From assembly GCA_013204025.1 (NCBI GenBank), contig JABMOW010000131.1:1-58859 (forward strand): a DNA stretch of 58,859 nucleotides, read 5' to 3'. The notes under the pieces were generated by a model that did no database searches, was not told where the DNA came from, and worked only from the letters and a program-made list of their open reading frames with translations. The DNA is from Fidelibacterota bacterium. GTDB taxonomy: Bacteria; Fidelibacterota; Marinisomatia; SCGC-AAA003-L08; JACNLC01. Position 1 is the stretch's first letter, and each line of letters starts with the position of its first letter. Of this stretch, positions 41,949 through 49,657 are shown piece by piece. Made by a program: the position numbers and the translations under genes.

Positions 41949-43108
41949 TAAAACTTCCCGGTTGCATGGATGTGTTGTGTGAGCTGATCCACAGAATCAC
42001 CACCGAATTTTTCAAGCAGTGCGTCTGCGAGGACGAATGCCAGCATTCCTTCAGCGACGATTGATGCTGCTGGTACCGCGCAGGTATCTGTTCGTTCTTT
42101 ATGAGCGGATTTTGATTCTTTTGTAAGGATATCAACAGATTTCAGCGGTTTGATCAATGTGGGAATCGGCTTCATCGCGACGCGAATATCCAGCCATTGT
42201 GCGTTGCTCATTCCGCCTTCAATACCTCCTGCGTGATTGGTGGATCGCGTATAAGTTTTACCATCCCAGCCGATTTCATCATGGGTTTCACTACCATGTT
42301 TTTTGCTGTATTCAACAGCAGGACCGAACTCAATGCTTTTAAATGCATTAACGGACATCAATGCTTCGGCGATCCGTGCATGAAGCTTTTTGTCCCAGTG
42401 CGTATAAGTCCCCAGACCATACGGCAGTCCCGATGCTAAAATCTGAATTTCTCCACCTACTGAATCTCCCGCCTGTATCGCCAAATCGATTGCCTGGAGC
42501 ATCTGTTGTTCTGCATGACTATCGAGGCAGCGAACAGGAGATTGATCTGCATGATGGTTGAGGGTTTTAAGAGACATATCTAATGGATTGGTAGCTGAGT
42601 CAGTAATATTATAAATCCGGGTGACCCGGCTGGCAATGTGAATATCAAACGTATCCAGTAGTTTACGGCAAATGGATGACAGTGCCACCCTCATGGCAGT
42701 TTCACGAGCAGAAGATCGCTCAAGAACATTTCTGATATCGGTAAATCCGAATTTTTGAATCCCGGCAAGATCGGCGTGACCCGGTCTGGGGAGGGTTATT
42801 TGTTTACCTGGGTTATCCACTTGATCAGAAGACATGACCTGTTCCCAGTTTGCCCAATCTTTGTTCGGCAGGATCAATCCTATAGGCGATCCCAGTGTTT
42901 GTCCATGGCGAACTCCGCAATAAATCTCCGCTCGGTCCTGTTCAATTTTCATCCGTTTACCGCGCCCATACCCCATTTGCCTCCGGGATAATTGTTCGGC
43001 AATGAGATTTTCGTTCATTTCTAAACCCGCGGGTATGCCTTCAATAATCCCCAATAAACCTTTTCCGTGAGATTCACCGGCGGTGAGGAATTGTATCTTT
43101 TTCATCAT
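41948..43108 (-). CDS. aroC: Chorismate synthase
   Basis: 386 residues. 'TAGESHGKGLLGIIEGIPAG' at the start, 'RRQMGYGRGKRMKIE' and 'GIEGGMSNAQWLDIRVAMKP' are signature FMN/substrate segments. It converts EPSP to chorismate using reduced flavin. 'MMKK' gives two possible ATGs; the first (43108) overlaps the aroE stop (ATGA). Confidence 0.97.
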   Translation of the reverse strand: MMKKIQFLTAGESHGKGLLGIIEGIPAGLEMNENLIAEQLSRRQMGYGRGKRMKIEQDRAEIYCGVRHGQTLGSPIGLILPNKDWANWEQVMSSDQVDNPGKQITLPRPGHADLAGIQKFGFTDIRNVLERSSARETAMRVALSSICRKLLDTFDIHIASRVTRIYNITDSATNPLDMSLKTLNHHADQSPVRCLDSHAEQQMLQAIDLAIQAGDSVGGEIQILASGLPYGLGTYTHWDKKLHARIAEALMSVNAFKSIEFGPAVEYSKKHGSETHDEIGWDGKTYTRSTNHAGGIEGGMSNAQWLDIRVAMKPIPTLIKPLKSVDILTKESKSAHKERTDTCAVPAASIVAEGMLAFVLADALLEKFGGDSVDQLTQHIHATGKF

Positions 43109-43962
43109 AAGTGTGTTTCCAGGATTTTTTTCAGATCGTTAATGTCCACTCGGGGGGAAATTCGGTCCTTCATCCAGATATCCAGCGATGCTAGTCCCTG
43201 ATAGATGAACATGTCCAATCCATTAATAATTTTTGCACCTATCCTTTCGCCAAATTTAAGAAATTCAGTTTTCATGGGACTGTAGATAATATCAATGAGA
43301 ATCTGCGAAGAAGTAATGGCTGTTTTGGGAGCGGGTATCTCGTCGGGATTCGATCCCATACCTACAGGTGTTGTATTGACAATAATGGATGCACTATTCA
43401 TAGCAACATTCAATTGTTCAAAAGGGATGGAGTGTAACAGGCAATCATTTTGAATGACGGATAGTTTCTCTACCAACTTTTCTGAATTTGCATGTGATCG
43501 GTTTGCTACAGCAATTGAGTTGGCTCCCTCGCGAAGAAGTGCATAGACAATTGCGTATGCCGCCCCGCCTGCACCGATAACAACGCAGGAGTGCCCCTGC
43601 ACAGAAATCTGGTTTAGTTTTAGCGACATACTGAATCCAAACCAGTCCGTATTGTATCCGATGAGCGCTCCATTATCGTTTGTTACACAGTTCACTGAGC
43701 CAATGGAATGTGCTCGTGGATTCAGTTTATCCAAGAGTGGAATAATTTTTTGTTTATGGGGAATAGTAATATTAAGACCGTCCCATTCACCAGACCTGAG
43801 TCGTTCCATCATTGCAGACAAATCTGATTCCGGACACTTCATTTTTGTGTACTCTGCATCAATCCCTAGCTGATCGAATACATTTTTATGAAGCTGTGGA
43901 CTAAGGCTGTGATCCACAGGATTTCCGATGACGGCAAATTTTCGGTGTGGATGAATAGACAT
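43105..43962 (-). CDS. aroE: Shikimate 5-dehydrogenase
   Basis: 285 residues from the ATG at 43962 ('MSIHPHRKFAVIGNP'); upstream in-frame ATGs lie inside aroA. 'HSLSPQLHKNVF' binds shikimate; catalytic Lys in 'NITIPHKQKIIP'; NADP fold 'VVIGAGGAAYAIVYALL' and 'NRSHANSEKL'. It reduces 3-dehydroshikimate. The aroA stop overlaps this ATG (TGATG). Confidence 0.94.
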   Translation of the reverse strand: MSIHPHRKFAVIGNPVDHSLSPQLHKNVFDQLGIDAEYTKMKCPESDLSAMMERLRSGEWDGLNITIPHKQKIIPLLDKLNPRAHSIGSVNCVTNDNGALIGYNTDWFGFSMSLKLNQISVQGHSCVVIGAGGAAYAIVYALLREGANSIAVANRSHANSEKLVEKLSVIQNDCLLHSIPFEQLNVAMNSASIIVNTTPVGMGSNPDEIPAPKTAITSSQILIDIIYSPMKTEFLKFGERIGAKIINGLDMFIYQGLASLDIWMKDRISPRVDINDLKKILETHL

Positions 43963-45212
43963 CAGTTCAAAGTCAGATAATTCAACACATTGTGAAATTC
44001 CGGAAAAGATATGGCTATGCAATCCGAGTCATCGAGGGTTGTTTCTCCGTCTGCGATGAGGCCAGCAATTGTAAATGCCATGGCAATACGATGATCATGA
44101 AAAGTTTGTACATGAATGCCCGTTAACGAAGTAGGTCCAGATATGGAAAATCCGTCAGTGTGTTCTGTTACCTGTGCGCCCATACGTTCTAAGTTGATGC
44201 AGATGGCATGTAATCGATCCGATTCTTTTACCCGTAATTCGCCTGCACCTTCTACAGTCGTTGTACCTTCCGCTTGTGTTGCTAAAATGGCGATGAGTGG
44301 TAATTCATCAATCAATGCAGGAACGTCCTCCTTTGCAATATGAACTGCATGTAGTTGACCTGATTTAATCCGGATGTCGGCTACTGATTCATGGAGTTCT
44401 GTCCAGTGATCCAGGATATCCACTTGAGCGCCCAACATTCCCAAACTTCTAAAAAAGCCAAACCGGGTGGGATTGATCAGCATGTTTTTAAATATCACTT
44501 CCGAATCATGAATTATAGCTGCTCCCGTTGCGAAAAAAGCGGCAGATGATGGATCCGCAGGTACATGAAAATGAAACCCCGGATGACGAGTATCAGAACC
44601 TTTGATGGCGATCCTTTGACCATTGGTAGTGATTGGATATCCCAGAGCTGACAAAAGAATTTCTGTATGATCACGGGTCGGTACCGTCTCATGGATGATC
44701 GTTTCACCCACAGCATGTATCCCGGCCAACATGATAGCAGATTTTACTTGCGCGCTGGCAACGGGCATCGTGTATTCAATACTGTGCAAGTCTGATGCTT
44801 GAATGATCACCGGCAATTTACCATCTGTGCTTGAAATTTTTGCGTTCATCTTTTGGAGCGGACTGACGACTCTGTCCATGGGGCGTGAGGATAATGATTG
44901 ATCTCCGGTAAATGTGGCATTGATCCGCTCTCCGGCAATTAAGCCCGATAATAATCTAACGGTAGTTCCGGAGTTGCCACAGTCCAGCGGTGTCGCTGGT
45001 GATATAAAATGCCTGCCTTTGATGTTGATTTGTTCCCCGTCCTGACTCCAGTCCATTCCGCATTTTGCCAGACAATCACGGGTGGAGATTACATCCTGCC
45101 CCGATGACAGATTTTCAATGACACTTTTATCAGAGGAAAGTGACGCCAGCATGATTGCCCGATGCGATAGGGATTTATCCCCGGGGAGCGTTACACTACC
45201 CTTCAGTACCAT
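43962..45212 (-). CDS. aroA: 3-phosphoshikimate 1-carboxyvinyltransferase (EPSP synthase)
   Basis: 416 residues from the ATG at 45212, since the family starts 'KGSVTLPGDKSLSHRAIMLA'. 'LDCGNSGTTVRLLSGLIAG' and 'FTGDQSLSSRPM' line the PEP and shikimate-3-phosphate site; 'FHDHRIAMAF' near the end. The tyrA stop lies within its first codons (17-base overlap). Makes EPSP from shikimate-3-phosphate. The alternative upstream starts would add more than 40 residues and run through tyrA. Confidence 0.95.
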   Translation of the reverse strand: MVLKGSVTLPGDKSLSHRAIMLASLSSDKSVIENLSSGQDVISTRDCLAKCGMDWSQDGEQINIKGRHFISPATPLDCGNSGTTVRLLSGLIAGERINATFTGDQSLSSRPMDRVVSPLQKMNAKISSTDGKLPVIIQASDLHSIEYTMPVASAQVKSAIMLAGIHAVGETIIHETVPTRDHTEILLSALGYPITTNGQRIAIKGSDTRHPGFHFHVPADPSSAAFFATGAAIIHDSEVIFKNMLINPTRFGFFRSLGMLGAQVDILDHWTELHESVADIRIKSGQLHAVHIAKEDVPALIDELPLIAILATQAEGTTTVEGAGELRVKESDRLHAICINLERMGAQVTEHTDGFSISGPTSLTGIHVQTFHDHRIAMAFTIAGLIADGETTLDDSDCIAISFPEFHNVLNYLTLN

Positions 45213-45966
45213 CGGATTCTCCTGTTGAATTAAAGAGTTTGTGGGTTTCGCGAATTGCTTCTTCCAGGCGATAAATGGTCTCATCTGTGTAGGGATTGAA
45301 TCGTTGCAGGTCCTTGAAAAGCTCCAGACTGTCATTGCATGTCTGCTCGATCACACCAAGGAGATCATTGAATCCCAGAGTGTTGATGGGTGTTGACCGA
45401 ACTCCAGTTCGTTCAAGGGCTCGTCCAATAAAATGCGTAATCCCCTGACTCACCGCTGCCAAACGGTCATGCGCTTCCGGGGACAATTCTACAATGCGAA
45501 TGGAATGATTTTCGAAATAGGATTTCAGGTTTTCATATTGATGATGCAGGTCTCTCAGTGGATGCATTACCATCTTTAATTCGCAATATGGACTGTACGA
45601 ATCCGGTCCAAACATGGGGTGACTGCAGATGATTCCTGCAGACTTGGGTAACTTGGATTCCATGACTTGTGCAGGGAATGATTTCACTGAACATACATCA
45701 ATGATGGTTGTGTGATCTCCCAATATGGTTGCGATCTTTACAATAGTCGTTTCAAAATTTCGAATCGGGACTGCGAGGAATAACAACGATGATTGTGTGA
45801 TTTCAGCCAGATTTTCACATCTAATTTCATTTGGAATATCGCTCACATTGGGATCGTATACTTTGATTGTATATCCGGGAGATAAAATTTTATAAAGTAC
45901 TCGTCCAAATCTTCCAAAACCCAGAATTCCAACGGTGAGCGGGTTGTCGATGTGAGGCATATTCAT
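45196..45966 (-). CDS. tyrA: Prephenate (arogenate) dehydrogenase
   Basis: 256 residues. NAD fold 'VGILGFGRFGRVLYKIL' near the start, 'IIDVCSVKSFPAQVM', 'SHPMFGPDS' and the His of 'AAVSQGITHFIGRAL'. It oxidises prephenate or arogenate towards tyrosine; which of the two cannot be read from sequence. The residue count is close to the shorter plant- and archaeal-type enzymes. It overlaps the upstream CDF gene (ATGA). Confidence 0.88.
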   Translation of the reverse strand: MNMPHIDNPLTVGILGFGRFGRVLYKILSPGYTIKVYDPNVSDIPNEIRCENLAEITQSSLLFLAVPIRNFETTIVKIATILGDHTTIIDVCSVKSFPAQVMESKLPKSAGIICSHPMFGPDSYSPYCELKMVMHPLRDLHHQYENLKSYFENHSIRIVELSPEAHDRLAAVSQGITHFIGRALERTGVRSTPINTLGFNDLLGVIEQTCNDSLELFKDLQRFNPYTDETIYRLEEAIRETHKLFNSTGESDGTEG

Positions 45967-46871
45967 CCGCAGTGGGTGCTTTCGACAAAGTTTACTGGTT
46001 CAATTTGAAGTGTGCAATGCTCAATCTTAAATTTTTCGCGGAGGAGTGTTTTGGTTCCATTGAGGCAATCCGCCCAATGATGAGTCTGGATACATTCAGG
46101 GGATACCTGCAAATGAGCACTGAGTCCGGGTTTGTGTTGTGAGATAGACCAGATATGCAGATCATGCACATTCTCCACATGAGGTTGATCCAATATGGTT
46201 TGTTTGATCAATTCATAATCCAGATGATCCGGAACCGTATCCATTAATAGTTTGATGCTTTGTGTTAGCAGAGATTTGGTTCCGACAAGGATCAGCAACG
46301 CGATTAATATACTGGCAATCACATCGATCAGATAGAAATGCCAAATCCAGATGACCACAGCAGATAAAATTGCAGCTACAGATCCAAAGGTGTCTGTCAT
46401 TAAATGGAGGTATGCCCCTTTGGTGTTCAGGTCATGTTTTTGAGTATCCGCCAATATCCACGCACTGACACCATTGGCAGCCAGTCCTAATGTGGCAATA
46501 ATCAACATGGGGCCACCATCAATAGGTTGAGATGCACCCAACCGCTTTACTGCCTCGAAAAGGATGAATCCACAAATAAATACCAGCGTTCCTCCGTTAA
46601 TAAACGCACCCATGACTTCAGCTCTCACGTACCCGTAGGTCCACTGATTATCAGCAATACGTTCACTGAGTTTGGAGACGAAGATAGCAAGTCCCAACGC
46701 CAGTACATCCATCACCATGTGTCCCGCGTCGGATAGTAACGCCAAGCTGTGTGTAAAAATACCTCCGCCAAGCTCAACAATGAAGAAAACAAGATTGATC
46801 CAAAACGCCCACCACAGTCGTGTTCGTATAGAAGAACCAATTCCTGAATGCGCATGCGTGTGTAATGACAT
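45963..46871 (-). CDS. Cation diffusion facilitator transporter (CzcD/ZitB-like)
   Basis: 302 residues with six membrane helices. Metal site in helix 2 'LLSDAGHMVMD' (Asp, His, Asp) and helix 5 'HLMTDTFGSV'; a His-rich start 'HTHAHSG'; a C-terminal cytoplasmic domain with 'NVHDLHIWSISQHKPGLSAH'. Such proteins export zinc, iron or manganese in exchange for protons. It is embedded between chorismate mutase (2 bases) and tyrA (4-base overlap), an odd place for a metal exporter. Confidence 0.94.
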   Translation of the reverse strand: MSLHTHAHSGIGSSIRTRLWWAFWINLVFFIVELGGGIFTHSLALLSDAGHMVMDVLALGLAIFVSKLSERIADNQWTYGYVRAEVMGAFINGGTLVFICGFILFEAVKRLGASQPIDGGPMLIIATLGLAANGVSAWILADTQKHDLNTKGAYLHLMTDTFGSVAAILSAVVIWIWHFYLIDVIASILIALLILVGTKSLLTQSIKLLMDTVPDHLDYELIKQTILDQPHVENVHDLHIWSISQHKPGLSAHLQVSPECIQTHHWADCLNGTKTLLREKFKIEHCTLQIEPVNFVESTHCG

Positions 46872-46873
46872 GA

Positions 46874-47155
46874 TTATTTTTGTACCTGTTTTGCGGAGTG
46901 AAAAACCGCCTCGAAAATGCGGATCAATTGTTCTTCAGAAAGGGTACCACCTGCAGAACGGGTCAGGCGATCGATGATCTCTTTTTCCCTGTGCTGGTCT
47001 TCTACAGGTATGTTTAGCTCTTTTTTTAAAGATCCCATTTCGCGGGCAGTCAACATCCTAGTCTTCAACAGTTCGATGATTTTCTCATCGATACGATCAA
47101 TTTTGTCTCTTATAAGTTTGATTCTTTCGTCCATTTTCAAATCTGATTCATTCAT
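46874..47155 (-). CDS. Chorismate mutase, AroQ class
   Basis: 93 residues, all-helical. 'IRDKIDRIDEKIIELLKTRM' has the active-site Arg and matches the AroQ fold; 'REKEIIDRLTRSAGG' and 'LIRIFEAVFHSAKQVQ' follow. It rearranges chorismate to prephenate, the substrate of the tyrA product two genes later. It is the first gene of the operon; the intergenic space to the divergent thioesterase is 130 bases. Confidence 0.9.
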   Translation of the reverse strand: MNESDLKMDERIKLIRDKIDRIDEKIIELLKTRMLTAREMGSLKKELNIPVEDQHREKEIIDRLTRSAGGTLSEEQLIRIFEAVFHSAKQVQK

Positions 47156-47285
47156 GAGTTCATGAATATTTCTGGCTAAATTATCACTGATAACGGGATG
47201 TAGAAAAGGGATTTAGACAGTACCGGATATACTGTGATTGACCCTGCATCTCTTGGAAATTTAAATATCATATTGAGAGGGTCCC

Positions 47286-47687
47286 ATGTTTATTTTTGAA
47301 AAGAAAGTCCGGTTCAGTGAAGTGGATGCTGCCGGGGTGGTATTTTTTGCTCGCGCAATTGAATATTTCCACATGGCCTACGAAGATTTTATGAGCTCGG
47401 TCGACTTGGATTTGCATCAGCAGTTTATAAAAGCTGGCACAGCTTTACCCGTCGTTCACGTAGAGGCGGATTATAAGCGACCTATGAAGCTGGGTGAGAT
47501 TCTCTCTATTCATGTTGGTGTAGAATCGGTGGGGACCCGTTCTTATACTATCCAATACCAGATCGATGGCCCTGATGGGACACTCCGTGTTATCGGGAAA
47601 AGTAAACATGTTTTTGTTGATGCGAATTTTAAATCAGCGAGTCTGCCCGACAGCATGAAGCAAAAGCTGGTAGAATTGAATAGTTAA
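47286..47687 (+). CDS. Hotdog-fold acyl-CoA thioesterase (YbgC / DHNA-CoA thioesterase-like)
   Basis: 133 residues. 'VRFSEVDAAGVVFFARAIEYFHMAYEDFM' region contains the Asp of the 4HBT family (in 'EVDAAGVVFF') and its long helix. Such enzymes cleave 1,4-dihydroxy-2-naphthoyl-CoA (menaquinone path), 4-hydroxybenzoyl-CoA or short acyl-CoA. With ubiE present the DHNA-CoA role is attractive but unproven. Start supported by GAGAGGG before the ATG. Divergent from the aro operon. Confidence 0.85.
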   Translation: MFIFEKKVRFSEVDAAGVVFFARAIEYFHMAYEDFMSSVDLDLHQQFIKAGTALPVVHVEADYKRPMKLGEILSIHVGVESVGTRSYTIQYQIDGPDGTLRVIGKSKHVFVDANFKSASLPDSMKQKLVELNS

Positions 47688-48022
47688 CCAGTTTATCAGT
47701 TAACGAGTTGGAAGTTGGTGAAAACTGTGAAGTTGCAGTATGCATGAGATCATCACTTCGGAATAATCCCACAGAGATGAAAGGCAGTAGCCCGGTATTT
47801 TAGTTCCGGGGTTGAGAACAAATATACATCGAGTCTCATCGGGACAGCAGAAATGATAGCCTGAATCACGACTTATCCAACTTACCTGACGGAAATTCCA
47901 ATCAATCGACATTTTACACATCTCCACTCTACAATTTGTTACAATGTCAATAAAAGTATCCGATGTAATTTGAATCGAAAAATAATCTTCATTTTAATCA
48001 TTTTTAAGGAGTTCAATTACAC
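47688..48022. other. Intergenic region with a repeat remnant, upstream of the protease genes
   Basis: About 335 bases. It contains the repeat relic at 47789-47875 and, near the right end, AAGGAG (about 48005-48010), 12 bases before the protease ATG. No other gene seen. Confidence 0.4.
47789..47875. repeat. Degenerate interspersed repeat with two hairpins
   Basis: AGCCCGGTATTTTAGTTCCGGGGTT (47789 on) folds on its CCCGG/CCGGG arms, followed about 20 bases later by GTCTCATCGGGAC with GTCYC/GGGAC arms and then AAATGATAGCC. The order 'AGCCCGG...CCGGG...GTCCC...GGGAC...AAATTATAGCC' is a common intergenic repeat in FCB and other genomes; this copy is decayed. Confidence 0.45.
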
Positions 48023-49567
48023 ATGCGAAAAATATTAACTATGGGTATTCTGTGCCTATCATTTACGTTTGCCGTTGACAACATCTGGATCGACCACGAC
48101 GGAACGACTATTTCTGCCAATAAACTTATCATCAAATTCAAACCTGAGGTTTCACCCCTTCTGGGTTCGGAATCTCCGCTCACACTGACATCGCGTTCAG
48201 AATTTGCAGATGCCGTTTCTGCATATCCAGTAGCAGAATTTAAGCCTCTTTTTGGTGACTATGAAATGTTCTCTTCCCTTCATTACGAGCACCATCTTCA
48301 TCAGTACTATTCCATTGAATTTTCTGAAGCAGTTGACCCGATAGCTGTACGATCTGCACTCAACGAATTATTGGATGTGGATGTGGTTGATTTGAATTAT
48401 CTTGTCCGGCCGACGTTTGTCCCTAATGATAATTACTATCCAAATCAATGGGCGCACGATAATACGGGCCAGGCACAAAGTTATGGCGGAGGTCAGGTAG
48501 GCACCCCTGATTGTGATATGGATACGGATGAAGCTTGGGACATTACCACCGGTAGTGAGGATGTGATCGTGGCGGTTCTAGATACCGGCGTGAATGATCA
48601 CGATGAGTTTGGTACCCGATTGCTTGACGGCTGGAATTTCTACGACGGTAACAGCAATACTGCGGATGTTTTTGGGCATGGAACCATGTGTGCAGGTATC
48701 GTTAGTGCGCAGGGAGATAACAACATCGGAGTTGCGGGCATATCCTGGGATTCAAAAATTCTGCCAGTAAAAGTACTGAGTAATTCTGGAAACGGAGACC
48801 AAGGCATTCTCGCTAATGGTATTGTTTACGCTTCTGATAATGGAGCAAATGTGATCAGTATGAGTCTCCGATGGACAAGTCCGGATAATTCCTGTAGCGA
48901 TGCCATTGATTATGCTACTGCTAACGGAACCGTCGTTTTAGCTGCAACGGGAAACGAAGAAAGTTCAACCATCGGTTACCCATCAGCTTATGAAAATTGT
49001 ATCGCTGTCGGTGCGCTTTCTCCATGTAATGAGCGTAAAAGTTATAGTTCTTGTGACGGAGAAAATTTCTGGGGCAGTAATTATGGAACCGGAATGGACT
49101 TTCTTTCTCCGGGCGTTCGTATTCATACTGTCAATAATAATGGCGGTTATATGACTGATTTCAACGGAACATCTTCTGCCTGCCCGTCTGCTGCAGGGGT
49201 TGCGGCGTTGGTGTTATCCGTCAATCCTGATTTGACTCCTGTCGAAGTTCGGCAGATTATGCAATCCACAACCGTTGATTTGTATGATGCCGGCTGGGAT
49301 GCCCAATCTGGATGGGGTCGAATCAATGCATTGAATGCTGTGAATATGGCTATTGAATTGAACTGCGGAACCAACAATATTCTTGGAGACACGAACCTTG
49401 ATGGCGACGTCAATGTTATTGATATTGTCATCGTAGCGAATCTCATCACTGGGGTCTTACTGGAACCAGATTATTGTCAGGAGTGGGCTGCAAACGTAAA
49501 CGAAGATGACATCATTAATATTCTGGACATCATTTTAATTATCAATATGATCGTGGGAGTCGAATAG
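48023..49567 (+). CDS. Secreted subtilisin-like (S8) protease with dockerin-like C-terminus
   Basis: 514 residues. Signal peptide about 1-17, then a propeptide-like region (to about 135). Catalytic triad Asp187 ('VAVLDTGVNDH'), His219 ('FGHGTMCAG') and Ser384 ('NGTSSACPSAAG'); oxyanion Asn311. The substrate-strand motif that usually reads 'SLGG' is 'SLRWTS' here. It ends in a dockerin-like pair ('GDTNLDGDVNVIDIVIV', 'ANVNEDDIINILDIILI'). Probably an extracellular protease attached or recruited through its tail. The close paralogue follows 90 bases later. Confidence 0.94.
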   Translation: MRKILTMGILCLSFTFAVDNIWIDHDGTTISANKLIIKFKPEVSPLLGSESPLTLTSRSEFADAVSAYPVAEFKPLFGDYEMFSSLHYEHHLHQYYSIEFSEAVDPIAVRSALNELLDVDVVDLNYLVRPTFVPNDNYYPNQWAHDNTGQAQSYGGGQVGTPDCDMDTDEAWDITTGSEDVIVAVLDTGVNDHDEFGTRLLDGWNFYDGNSNTADVFGHGTMCAGIVSAQGDNNIGVAGISWDSKILPVKVLSNSGNGDQGILANGIVYASDNGANVISMSLRWTSPDNSCSDAIDYATANGTVVLAATGNEESSTIGYPSAYENCIAVGALSPCNERKSYSSCDGENFWGSNYGTGMDFLSPGVRIHTVNNNGGYMTDFNGTSSACPSAAGVAALVLSVNPDLTPVEVRQIMQSTTVDLYDAGWDAQSGWGRINALNAVNMAIELNCGTNNILGDTNLDGDVNVIDIVIVANLITGVLLEPDYCQEWAANVNEDDIINILDIILIINMIVGVE

Positions 49568-49657
49568 CTCCCGAACCGATTTCTGGTATAATAAAATTAG
49601 TATATTTCTCTGTTTTACCTGCAAAGTAGTAAGTCCGTTTTTACAAAGGAAAATATC

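Noticed and set aside
45213-45335. Upstream extension of aroA
   Set aside because: Runs through the end of tyrA and is not part of the EPSP synthase fold.
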